Part shown: positions 11,501-24,200 of the stretch, in pieces
Position numbering within the stretch: the stretch's first letter is position 1
How the letters are laid out: every line of letters starts with the position of its first letter
From: Micromussa lordhowensis
Lineage: Eukaryota; Cnidaria; Anthozoa; Scleractinia; Lobophylliidae
Length of the DNA stretch: 64,000 nucleotides
NCBI GenBank assembly: GCA_964020085.1
Contig: OZ026595.1
Location: forward strand, 7,249,116-7,313,115
Reading direction: 5' to 3'
Translations under genes and position numbers: made by a program
The notes under the pieces: model-generated
Seen by the model: only the letters and a program-made list of their open reading frames with translations
What the model was told of the DNA's origin: nothing
Database searches by the model: none

Positions 11501-14439
11501 TGCATGTGGACCCGGACCGACCCCAGGAGTGCTTTGGTGCCATTAGTTTGCCAAGTTGCGACACGCGTCAAGCTGGGCTAACTAGTCAGCCAGCCGGCCA
11601 CGCCTGGGGATCTGCCGGGCTGGTTAGCATAGTGCGAGATTTCGCGCAGCTCCGATACTTCGCATTTGGACCCGGACCAACCCCGGGAGTGCTTTGGTGG
11701 TATTAGTTTGCAAAGTTGCGACGCGCGCAAAGTTCGCCCAATTAGCAAACGGGCTGGTTGGCATAGTGCGAGATTTCGCGCAGCTCCGAAACTTTGCATG
11801 TGGACCCGGACCGACCCCAGGAGTGCTTTGGTGCCATTAGTTTGCCAAGTTGCGACACGCGTCAAGCTCGGCTAACTAGTCAGCCAGCCGGCCACGCCTG
11901 GGGATCTGCCGGGCTGGTTAGCATAGTGCGAGATTTCGCGCAGCTCCGATACTTCGCATTTGGACCCGGACCGACCCCGGGAGTGCTTTGGTGGTATTAG
12001 TTTGCAAAGTTGCGACGCGCGCAAAGTTTGCCTAATTAGCAAACGGGCTGGTTAGCATAGTGCGAGATTTCGCGCAGCTCCGAAACTTTGCATGTGGACC
12101 CGGACCGACCCCAGGAGTGCTTTGGTGCCATTAGTTTGCCAAGTTGCGACACGCGTCAAGCTCGGCTAACTAGTCAGCCAGCCGGCCACGCCTGGGGATC
12201 TGCCGGGCTGGTTAGCATAGTGCGAGATTTCGCGCAGCTCCGATACTTCGCATTTGGACCCGGACCGACCCCGGGAGTGCTTTGGTGGTATTAGTTTGCA
12301 AAGTTGCGACGCGCGCACAGTTCGCCTAATTAGCAAACGGGCTGGTTAGCATAGTGCGAGATTTCGCGCAGCTCCGAAACTTTGCATGTGGACCCGGACC
12401 GACCCCAGGAGTGCTTTGGTGCCATTAGTTTGCCAAGTTGCGACACGCGTCAAGCTCGGCTAACTAGTCAGCCAGCCGGCCACGCCTGGGGATCTGCCGG
12501 GCTGGTTAGCATAGTGCGAGATTTCGCGCAGCTCCGATACTTCGCATTTGGACCCGGACCGACCCTGGGAGTGCTTTGGTGGTATTAGTTTGCAAAGTTG
12601 CGACGCGCGCAAAGTTCGCCTAATTAGCAAACGGGCTGGTTAGCATAGTGCGAGATTTCGCGCAGCTCTGAAACTTTGCATGTGGACCCGGACCGACCCC
12701 AGGAGTGCTTTTGTGCCATTAGTTTGCCAAGTTGCGACACGCGTCAAGCTCGTCTAACTAGTCAGCCAGCCGGCCACGCCTGGGGATCTGCCGGGCTGGT
12801 TAGCATAGTGCGAGATTTCGCGCAGCTCCGATACTTCGCATTTGGACCCGGACCGACCCCGGGAGTGCTTTGGTGGTATTAGTTTGCAAAGTTGCGACGC
12901 GCGCAAAGTTTGCCTAATTAGCAAACGGGCTGGTTAGCATAGTGCGAGATTTCGCGCAGCTCCGAAACTTTGCATGTGGACCCGGACCGACCCCAGGAGT
13001 GCTTTGGTGCCATTAGTTTGCCAAGTTGCGACACGCGTCAAGCTCGGCTAACTAGTCAGCCAGCCGGCCACGCCTGGGGATCTGCCGGGCTGGTTAGCAT
13101 AGTGCGAGATTTCGCGCAGCTCCAATACTTCGCATTTGGACCCGGACCGACCCTGGGAGTTCTTTGGTGGTATTAGTTTGCAAAGTTGCGACGCGCGAAA
13201 AGTTCGCCTAATTAGCAAACGGGCTGGTTAGCATAGTGCGAGATTTCGCGCAGCTCCGAAACTTTGCATGTGGACCCGGACCGACCCCAGGAGTGCTTTG
13301 GTACCATTAGTTTGCCAAGTTGCAACACGCGTCAAGCTCGGCTAACTAGTCAGCCAGCCGGCCACGCCTGGGGATCTGCCGGGCTGGTTAGCATAGTGCG
13401 AGATTTCGCGCAGCTCCGATACTTCGCATTTGGACCCGGACCGACCCCGGGAGTGCTTTGGTGGTATTAGTTTGCAAAGTTGCGACGCGTGCAAAGTTCG
13501 CCTAATTAGCAAACGGGCTGGTTAGCATAGTGCGAGATTTCGCGCAGCTCCGAAACTTTGCATGTGGACCCGGACCGACCCCAGGAGTGCTTTGGTGCCA
13601 TTAGTTTGCCAAGTTGCGACACGCGTCAAGCTCGGCTAACTAGTCAGCCAGCCGGCCACGCCTGGGGATCTGCCGGGCTGGTTAGCATAGTGCGAGATTT
13701 CGCGCAGCTCCGATACTTCGCATTTGGACCCGGACCGACCCCGGGAGTGCTTTGGTGGTATTAGTATGCAAAGTTGCGACGCGCGCAAAGTTCGCCTAAT
13801 TAGCAAACGGGCTGGTTAGCATAGTGCGAGATTTCGCGCAGCCCCGAAACTTTGCATGTGGACCCGGACCGACCCCAGGAGTGCTTTGGTGCCATTAGTT
13901 TGCCAAGTTGCGACACGCGTCAAGCTCGGCTAACTAGTCAGCCAGCCGGCCAGGCCTGGGGATCTGCCGGGCTGGTTAGCATAGTGCGAGATTTCGCGCA
14001 GCTCCGATACTTCGCATTTGGACCCGGACCGACCCCGGGAGTGCTTTTGTGGTATTAGTTTGCAAAGTTGCGACGCGCGCAAAGTTCGCCTAATTAGCAA
14101 ACGGGCTGGTTAGCCTAGTGCGAGATTTCGCGCAGCTCCAAAACTTTGCATGTGAACCCGGACCGACCCCAGGAGTGCTTTGGTGCCATTAGTTTGCCAA
14201 GTTGCGACATGCGTCAAGCTCGGCTAACTAGTCAGCCAGCCGGCCACGCCTGGGGATCTGCCGGGCTGGTTAGCATAGTGCGAGATTTCGCGCAGCTCCG
14301 ATACTTCGCATTTGGACCCGGACCGACCCCGGGAGTGCTTTGGTGGTATTAGTTTGCAAAGTTGCGACGCGCGCAAAGTTCGCCTAATTAGCAAACGGGC
14401 TGGTTAGCATAGTGCGAGATTTCGCGCAGCTCCGAAACT

Positions 14440-17400
14440 TTGCATGTGGACCCGGACCGACCCCAGGAGTGCTTTGGTGCCATTAGTTTGCCAAGTTGCG
14501 ACACGCGTCAAGCTGGGCTAACTAGTCAGCCAGCCGGCCACGCCTGGGGATCTGCCGGGCTGGTTAGCATAGTGCGAGATTTCGCGCAGCTCCGATACTT
14601 CGCATTTGGACCCGGACCGACCCCGGGAGTGCTTTGGTGGTATTAGTTTGCAAAGTTGCGACGCGCGCAAAGTTCGCCCTATTAGCAAACGGGCTGGTTG
14701 GCATAGTGCGAGATTTCGCGCAGCTCCGAAACTTTGCATGTGGACCCGGACCGACCCCAGGAGTGCTTTGGTGCCATTAGTTTGCCAAGTTGCGACACGC
14801 GTCAAGCTCGGCTAACTAGTCAGCCAGCCGGCCACGCCTGGGGATCTGCCGGGCTGGTTAGCATAGTGCAAGATTTCGCGCAGCTCCGATACTTCGCATT
14901 TGGACCCGGACCGACCCCGGGAGTGCTTTGGTGGTATTAGTTTGCAAAGTTCCGACGCGCGCAAAGTTCGCCTAATTAGCAAACGGGCTGGTTAACATAG
15001 TGCGAGATTTCGCGCAGCTCCGAAACTTTGCATGTGGACCCGGACCGACCCCAGGAGTGCTTTCGTGCCATTAGTTGTCCAAGTTGCGACACGCGTCAAG
15101 CTCGGCTAACTAGTCAGCCAGCCGGCCACGCCTGGGGATCTGCCGGGCTGGTTAGCATAGTGCGAGATTTCGCGCAGCTCCGATACTTCGCATTTGGACC
15201 CGGACCGACCCCGGGAGTGCTTTGGTGGTATTAGTTTGCAAAGTTGCGACGCGCGCAAAGTTCGCCTAATTAGCAAACGGGCTGGTTAGCATAGTGCGAG
15301 ATTTCGCGCAGCTCCGAAACTTTGCATGTGGACCCGGACCGACCCCAGGAGTGCTTTGGTGCCATTAGTTTGCCAAGTTGCGACACGCGTCAAGCTCGGC
15401 TAACTAGTCAGCCAGCCGGCCACGCCTGGGGATCTGCCGGGCTGGTTAGCATAGTGCGAGATTTCGCGCAGCTCCGATACTTCGCATTTGGACCCGGACC
15501 GACCCCGGGAGTGCTTTGGTGGTATTAGTTTGCAAAGTTGCGACGCGCGCAAAGTTCGCCTAATTAGCAAACGGGCTGGTTAGCATAGTGCGAGATTTCA
15601 CGCAGCTCCGAAACTTTGCATGTGGACCCGGACCGACCTCAGGAGTGCTTTGGTGCCATTAGTTTGCCAAGTTGCGACACGCGTCAAGCTCGGCTAACTA
15701 GTCAGCCAGCCGGCCACGCCTGGGGATCTGCCGGGCTGGTTAGCATAGTGCGAGATTTCGCGCAGCTCCGATACTTCGCATTTGGACCCGGACCGACCCC
15801 GGGAGTGCTTTGGTGGTATTAGTTTGCAAAGTTGCGACGCGCGCAAAGTTCGCCTAATTAGCAAACGGGCTGGTTAGCATAGTGCGAGATTTCGCGCAGC
15901 TCCAAAACTTTGCATGTGGACCCGGACCGACCCCAGGAGTGCTTTGGTGCCATTAGTTTGCCAAGTTGCGACACGCGTCAAGCTGGGCTAACTAGTCAGC
16001 CAGCCGGCCACGCCTGGGGATCTGCCGGGCTGGTTAGCATAGTGCGAGATTTCGCGCAGCTCCGATACTTCGCATTTGGACCCGGACCGACCCCGGGAGT
16101 GCTTTGGTGGTATTAGTTTGCAAAGTTGCGACGCGCGCAAAGTTCGCCCTATTAGCAAACGGGCTGGTTGGCATAGTGCGAGATTTCGCGCAGCTCCGAA
16201 ACTTTGCATGTGGACCCGGACCGACCCCAGGAGTGCTTTGGTGCCATTAGTTTGCCAAGTTGCGACACGCGTCAAGCTCGGCTAACTAGTCAGCCAGCCG
16301 GCCACGCCTGGGGATCTGCCGGGCTGGTTAGCATAGTGCAAGATTTCGCGCAGCTCCGATACTTCGCATTTGGACCCGGACCGACCCCGGGAGTGCTTTG
16401 GTGGTATTAGTTTGCAAAGTTCCGACGCGCGCAAAGTTCGCCTAATTAGCAAACGGGCTGGTTAACATAGTGCGAGATTTCGCGCAGCTCCGAAACTTTG
16501 CATGTGGACCCGGACCGACCCCAGGAGTGCTTTCGTGCCATTAGTTGTCCAAGTTGCGACACGCGTCAAGCTCGGCTAACTAGTCAGCCAGCCGGCCACG
16601 CCTGGGGATCTGCCGGGCTGGTTAGCATAGTGCGAGATTTCGCGCAGCTCCGATACTTCGCATTTGGACCCGGACCGACCCCGGGAGTGCTTTGGTGGTA
16701 TTAGTTTGCAAAGTTGCGACGCGCGCAAAGTTCGCCTAATTAGCAAACGGGCTGGTTAGCATAGTGCGAGATTTCACGCAGCTCCGAAACTTTGCATGTG
16801 GACCCGGACCGACCTCAGGAGTGCTTTGGTGCCATTAGTTTGCCAAGTTGCGACACGCGTCAAGCTCGGCTAACTAGTCAGCCAGCCGGCCACGCCTGGG
16901 GATCTGCCGGGCTGGTTAGCATAGTGCGAGATTTCGCGCAGCTCCGATACTTCGCATTTGGACCCGGACCGACCCCGGGAGTGCTTTGGTGGTATTAGTT
17001 TGCAAAGTTGCGACGCGCGCAAAGTTCGCCTAATTAGCAAACGGGCTGGTTAGCATAGTGCGAGATTTCGCGCAGCTCCAAAACTTTGCATGTGGACCCG
17101 GACCGACCCCAGGAGTGCTTTGGTGCCATTAGTTTGCCAAGTTGCGACACGCGTCAAGCTGGGCTAACTAGTCAGCCAGCCGGCCACGCCTGGGGATCTG
17201 CCGGGCTGGTTAGCATAGTGCGAGATTTCGCGCAGCTCCGATACTTCGCATTTGGACCCGGACCGACCCCGGGAGTGCTTTGGTGGTATTAGTTTGCAAA
17301 GTTGCGACGCGCGCAAAGTTCGCCCTATTAGCAAACGGGCTGGTTGGCATAGTGCGAGATTTCGCGCAGCTCCGAAACTTTGCATGTGGACCCGGACCGA

Positions 17401-18555
17401 CCCCAGGAGTGCTTTGGTGCCATTAGTTTGCCAAGTTGCGACACGCGTCAAGCTCGGCTAACTAGTCAGCCAGCCGGCCACGCCTGGGGATCTGCCGGGC
17501 TGGTTAGCATAGTGCAAGATTTCGCGCAGCTCCGATACTTCGCATTTGGACCCGGACCGACCCCGGGAGTGCTTTGGTGGTATTAGTTTGCAAAGTTCCG
17601 ACGCGCGCAAAGTTCGCCTAATTAGCAAACGGGCTGGTTAACATAGTGCGAGATTTCGCGCAGCTCCGAAACTTTGCATGTGGACCCGGACCGACCCCAG
17701 GAGTGCTTTCGTGCCATTAGTTGTCCAAGTTGCGACACGCGTCAAGCTCGGCTAACTAGTCAGCCAGCCGGCCACGCCTGGGGATCTGCCGGGCTGGTTA
17801 GCATAGTGCGAGATTTCGCGCAGCTCCGATACTTCGCATTTGGACCCGGACCGACCCCGGGAGTGCTTTGGTGGTATTAGTTTGCAAAGTTGCGACGCGC
17901 GCAAAGTTCGCCTAATTAGCAAACGGGCTGGTTAGCATAGTGCGAGATTTCGCGCAGCTCCGAAACTTTGCATGTGGACCCGGACCGACCCCAGGAGTGC
18001 TTTGGTGCCATTAGTTTGCCAAGTTGCGACACGCGTCAAGCTCGGCTAACTAGTCAGCCAGCCGGCCACGCCTGGGGATCTGCCGGGCTGGTTAGCATAG
18101 TGCGAGATTTCGCGCAGCTCCGATACTTCGCATTTGGACCCGGACCGACCCCGGGAGTGCTTTGGTGGTATTAGTTTGCAAAGTTGCGACGCGCGCAAAG
18201 TTCGCCTAATTAGCAAACGGGCTGGTTAGCATAGTGCGAGATTTCACGCAGCTCCGAAACTTTGCATGTGGACCCGGACCGACCTCAGGAGTGCTTTGGT
18301 GCCATTAGTTTGCCAAGTTGCGACACGCGTCAAGCTCGGCTAACTAGTCAGCCAGCCGGCCACGCCTGGGGATCTGCCGGGCTGGTTAGCATAGTGCGAG
18401 ATTTCGCGCAGCTCCGATACTTCGCATTTGGACCCGGACCGACCCCGGGAGTGCTTTGGTGGTATTAGTTTGCAAAGTTGCGACGCGCGCAAAGTTCGCC
18501 TAATTAGCAAACGGGCTGGTTAGCATAGTGCGAGATTTCGCGCAGCTCCAAAACT
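14440..18555 (+). repeat. 1176/1470 bp higher-order repeats built on a three-unit module
   Basis: A three-unit module recurs at 14440, 15910 and 17086. Unit 1 has AAGCTGGGCTAAC and a following GTTGGCATAG. Unit 2 has GTGCAAGATTTCG. Unit 3 has GCTTTCGTGCC and TTAGTTGTCC. Spacing is 1470 bp then 1176 bp, so the period varies by one unit. The same module reappears at 21202, 23554, 25024, 41194, 43840 and 45310. Confidence 0.85.
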
Positions 18556-19731
18556 TTGCATGTGGACCCGGACCGACCCCAGGAGTGCTTTGGTGCCATT
18601 AGTTTGCCAAGTTGCGACACGCGTCAAGCTCGGCTAACTAGTCAGCCAGCCGGCCACGCCTGGGGATCTGCCGGGCTGGTTAGCATAGTGCGAGATTTCG
18701 CGCAGCTCCGATACTTCGCATTTGGACCCGGACCGACCCCGGGAGTGCTTTGGTGGTATTAGTTTGCAAAGTTGCGACGCACGCAAAGTTCGCCTAATTA
18801 GCAAACAGGCTGGTTAGCATAGTGCGAGATTTCCCGCAGCTCCGAAACTTTGCATGTGGACCCGGACCGACCCCAGGAGTGCTTTGGTGCCATTAGTTTG
18901 CCAAGTTGCGACACGCGTCAAGCTCGGCTAACTAGGGAGCCAGCCGGCCACGCCTGGGGATCTGCCGGGCTGGTTAGCATAGTGCGAGATTTCGTGCAGC
19001 TCCGATACTTCGCATTTGGACCCAGACCGACCCCGGGAGTGCTTTGGTGGTATTAGTTTGCAAAGTTGCGACGCGCGCAAAGTTGGGCTAATTAGCAAAC
19101 GGGCTGGTTAGCATAGTGCGAGATTTCGCGCAGCTCCGAAACTTTGCATGTGGACCCGGACCGACCCCAGGAGTGCTTTGGTGCCATTAGTTTGCCAAGT
19201 TGCGACACGCGTCAAGCTCGGCTAACTAGTCAGCCAGCCGGCCACGCCTGGGGATCTGCCGGGCTGGTTAGCATAGTGCGAGATTTCGCGCAGCTCCGAT
19301 ACTTCGCATTTGGACCCGGACCGACCCCGGGAGTGCTTTGGTGGTATTAGTTTGCAAAGTTGCGACGCGCGCAAAGTTCGCCTAATTAGCAAACGGGCTG
19401 GTTAGCATAGTGCGAGATTTCACGCAGCTCCGAAACTTTGCATGTGGACCCGGACCGACCTCAGGAGTGCTTTGGTGCCATTAGTTTGCCAAGTTGCGAC
19501 ACGCGTCAAGCTCGGCTAACTAGTCAGCCAGCCGGCCACGCCTGGGGATCTGCCGGGCTGGTTAGCATAGTGCGAGATTTCGCGCAGCTCCGATACTTCG
19601 CATTTGGACCCGGACCGACCCTGGGAGTGCTTTGGTGGTATTAGTTTGCAAAGTTGCGACGCGCGCAAAGTTGGGCTAATTAGCAAACGGGCTGGTTAGC
19701 ATAGTGCGAGATTTCGCGCAGCTCCGAAACT

Positions 19732-21201
19732 TTGCATGTGGACCCGGACCGACCCCAGGAGTGCTTTGGTGCCATTAGTTTGCCAAGTTGCGACACGCGT
19801 CAAGCTCGGCTAACTAGGGAGCCAGCCGGCCACGCCTGGGGATCTGCCGGGCTGATTAGCATAGTGCGAGATTTTGCGCAGCTCCGATACTTCGCATTTG
19901 GACCCGGACCGACCCCGGGAGTGCTTTGGTGGTATTAGTTTGCAAAGTTGCGACGCGCGCAAAGTTGGGCTAATTAGCAAACGGGCTGGTTAGCATAGTG
20001 CGAGATTTCGCGCAGCTCCGAAACTTTGCATGTGGACCCGGATCGACCCCAGGAGTGCTTTGGTGCCATTAGTTTGCCAAGTTGCGACACGCGTCAAGCT
20101 CGGCTAACTAGGAAGCTAGCTGGCCACGCCTGGGGATCTGCCGGGCTGATTAGCATAGTGCGAGATTTTGCGCAGCTCCGATACTTCGCATTTGGACCCG
20201 GACCGACCCCGGGAGTGCTTTGGTGGTATTAGTTTGCAAAGTTGCGACGCGCGCAAAGTTGGGCTAATTAGCAAACGGGCTGGTTAGCATAGTGCGAGAT
20301 TTCGCGCAGCTCCGAAACTTTGCATGTGGACCCGGACCGACCCCAGGAGTGCTTTGGTGCCATTAGTTTGCCAAGTTGCGACACGCGTCAAGCTCGGCTA
20401 ACTAGGGAGCCAGCCGGCCACGCCTGGGGATCTGCCGGGCTGATTAGCATAGTGCGAGATTTTGCGCAGCTCCGATACTTCGCATTTGGACCCGGACCGA
20501 CCCCGGGAGTGCTTTGGTGGTATTAGTTTGCAAAGTTGCGACGCGCGCAAAGTTGGGCTAATTAGCAAACGGGCTGGTTAGCATAGTGCGAGATTTCGCG
20601 CAGCTCCGAAACTTTGCATGTGGACCCGGACCGACCCCAGGAGTGCTTTGGTGCCATTAGTTTGCCAAGTTGCGACACGCGTCAAGCTCGGCTAACTAGG
20701 GAGCCAGCCGGCCACGCCTGGGGATCTGCCGGGCTGATTAGCATAGTGCGAGATTTTGCGCAGCTCCGATACTTCGCATTTGGACCTGGACCGACCCCGG
20801 GAGTGCTTTGGTGGTATTAGTTTGCAAAGTTGCGACGCGCGCAAAGTTGGGCTAATTAGCAAACGGGCTGGTTAGCATAGTGCGAGATTTCGCGCAGCTC
20901 CGAAACTTTGCATGTGGACCCGGATCGACCCCAGGAGTGCTTTGGTGCCATTAGTTTGCCAAGTTGCGACACGCGTCAAGCTCGGCTAACTAGGAAGCTA
21001 GCCGGCCACGCCTGGGGATCTGCCGGGCTGATTAGCATAGTGCGAGATTTTGCGCAGCTCCGATACTTCGCATTTGGACCCGGACCGACCCCGGGAGTGC
21101 TTTGGTGGTATTAGTTTGCAAAGTTGCGACGCGCGCAAAGTTCGCCTAATTAGCAAACGGGCTGGTTAGCATAGTGCGAGATTTCGCGCAGCTCCGAAAC
21201 T
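19732..21201 (+). repeat. First block of family II satellite units
   Basis: Family II units have TAACTAGGGAGCC or TAACTAGGAAGCTAGCC in half A with CTGATTAGC and GATTTTGCGC, and AAAGTTGGGCTAATTAG in half B. Five such units occur here. Other family II blocks are 22378-23553, 27670-41193, 42370-43839 and 47956-55466. Family I fills the rest. The switches are abrupt and fall on unit boundaries. The units at 18850, 26788 and 47074 are hybrids: a family II GGGAGCC in an otherwise family I half A. Confidence 0.88.
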
Positions 21202-24200
21202 TTGCATGTGGACCCGGACCGACCCCAGGAGTGCTTTGGTGCCATTAGTTTGCCAAGTTGCGACACGCGTCAAGCTGGGCTAACTAGTCAGCCAGCCGGC
21301 CACGCCTGGGGATCTGCCGGGCTGGTTAGCATAGTGCGAGATTTCGCGCAGCTCCGATACTTCGCATTTGGACCCGGACCGACCCCGGGAGTGCTTTGGT
21401 GGTATTAGTTTGCAAAGTTGCGACGCGCGCAAAGTTCGCCCTATTAGCAAACGGGCTGGTTGGCATAGTGCGAGATTTCGCGCAGCTCCGAAACTTTGCA
21501 TGTGGACCCGGACCGACCCCAGGAGTGCTTTGGTGCCATTAGTTTGCCAAGTTGCGACACGCGTCAAGCTCGGCTAACTAGTCAGCCAGCCGGCCACGCC
21601 TGGGGATCTGCCGGGCTGGTTAGCATAGTGCAAGATTTCGCGCAGCTCCGATACTTCGCATTTGGACCCGGACCGACCCCGGGAGTGCTTTGGTGGTATT
21701 AGTTTGCAAAGTTCCGACGCGCGCAAAGTTCGCCTAATTAGCAAACGGGCTGGTTAACATAGTGCGAGATTTCGCGCAGCTCCGAAACTTTGCATGTGGA
21801 CCCGGACCGACCCCAGGAGTGCTTTCGTGCCATTAGTTGTCCAAGTTGCGACACGCGTCAAGCTCGGCTAACTAGTCAGCCAGCCGGCCACGCCTGGGGA
21901 TCTGCCGGGCTGGTTAGCATAGTGCGAGATTTCGCGCAGCTCCGATACTTCGCATTTGGACCCGGACCGACCCCGGGAGTGCTTTGGTGGTATTAGTTTG
22001 CAAAGTTGCGACGCGCGCAAAGTTCGCCTAATTAGCAAACGGGCTGGTTAGCATAGTGCGAGATTTCGCGCAGCTCCGAAACTTTGCATGTGGACCCGGA
22101 CCGACCCCAGGAGTGCTTTGGTGCCATTAGTTTGCCAAGTTGCGACACGCGTCAAGCTCGGCTAACTAGTCAGCCAGCCGGCCACGCCTGGGGATCTGCC
22201 GGGCTGGTTAGCATAGTGCGAGATTTCGCGCAGCTCCGATACTTCGCATTTGGACCCGGACCGACCCTGGGAGTGCTTTGGTGGTATTAGTTTGCAAAGT
22301 TGCGACGCGCGCAAAGTTGGGCTAATTAGCAAACGGGCTGGTTAGCATAGTGCGAGATTTCGCGCAGCTCCGAAACTTTGCATGTGGACCCGGACCGACC
22401 CCAGGAGTGCTTTGGTGCCATTAGTTTGCCAAGTTGCGACACGCGTCAAGCTCGGCTAACTAGGGAGCCAGCCGGCCACGCCTGGGGATCTGCCGGGCTG
22501 ATTAGCATAGTGCGAGATTTTGCGCAGCTCCGATACTTCGCATTTGGACCCGGACCGACCCCGGGAGTGCTTTGGTGGTATTAGTTTGCAAAGTTGCGAC
22601 GCGCGCAAAGTTGGGCTAATTAGCAAACGGGCTGGTTAGCATAGTGCGAGATTTCGCGCAGCTCCGAAACTTTGCATGTGGACCCGGATCGACCCCAGGA
22701 GTGCTTTGGTGCCATTAGTTTGCCAAGTTGCGACACGCGTCAAGCTCGGCTAACTAGGAAGCTAGCTGGCCACGCCTGGGGATCTGCCGGGCTGATTAGC
22801 ATAGTGCGAGATTTTGCGCAGCTCCGATACTTCGCATTTGGACCCGGACCGACCCCGGGAGTGCTTTGGTGGTATTAGTTTGCAAAGTTGCGACGCGCGC
22901 AAAGTTGGGCTAATTAGCAAACGGGCTGGTTAGCATAGTGCGAGATTTCGCGCAGCTCCGAAACTTTGCATGTGGACCCGGACCGACCCCAGGAGTGCTT
23001 TGGTGCCATTAGTTTGCCAAGTTGCGACACGCGTCAAGCTCGGCTAACTAGGGAGCCAGCCGGCCACGCCTGGGGATCTGCCGGGCTGATTAGCATAGTG
23101 CGAGATTTTGCGCAGCTCCGATACTTCGCATTTGGACCTGGACCGACCCCGGGAGTGCTTTGGTGGTATTAGTTTGCAAAGTTGCGACGCGCGCAAAGTT
23201 GGGCTAATTAGCAAACGGGCTGGTTAGCATAGTGCGAGATTTCGCGCAGCTCCGAAACTTTGCATGTGGACCCGGATCGACCCCAGGAGTGCTTTGGTGC
23301 CATTAGTTTGCCAAGTTGCGACACGCGTCAAGCTCGGCTAACTAGGAAGCTAGCCGGCCACGCCTGGGGATCTGCCGGGCTGATTAGCATAGTGCGAGAT
23401 TTTGCGCAGCTCCGATACTTCGCATTTGGACCCGGACCGACCCCGGGAGTGCTTTGGTGGTATTAGTTTGCAAAGTTGCGACGCGCGCAAAGTTCGCCTA
23501 ATTAGCAAACGGGCTGGTTAGCATAGTGCGAGATTTCGCGCAGCTCCGAAACTTTGCATGTGGACCCGGACCGACCCCAGGAGTGCTTTGGTGCCATTAG
23601 TTTGCCAAGTTGCGACACGCGTCAAGCTGGGCTAACTAGTCAGCCAGCCGGCCACGCCTGGGGATCTGCCGGGCTGGTTAGCATAGTGCGAGATTTCGCG
23701 CAGCTCCGATACTTCGCATTTGGACCCGGACCGACCCCGGGAGTGCTTTGGTGGTATTAGTTTGCAAAGTTGCGACGCGCGCAAAGTTCGCCCTATTAGC
23801 AAACGGGCTGGTTGGCATAGTGCGAGATTTCGCGCAGCTCCGAAACTTTGCATGTGGACCCGGACCGACCCCAGGAGTGCTTTGGTGCCATTAGTTTGCC
23901 AAGTTGCGACACGCGTCAAGCTCGGCTAACTAGTCAGCCAGCCGGCCACGCCTGGGGATCTGCCGGGCTGGTTAGCATAGTGCAAGATTTCGCGCAGCTC
24001 CGATACTTCGCATTTGGACCCGGACCGACCCCGGGAGTGCTTTGGTGGTATTAGTTTGCAAAGTTCCGACGCGCGCAAAGTTCGCCTAATTAGCAAACGG
24101 GCTGGTTAACATAGTGCGAGATTTCGCGCAGCTCCGAAACTTTGCATGTGGACCCGGACCGACCCCAGGAGTGCTTTCGTGCCATTAGTTGTCCAAGTTG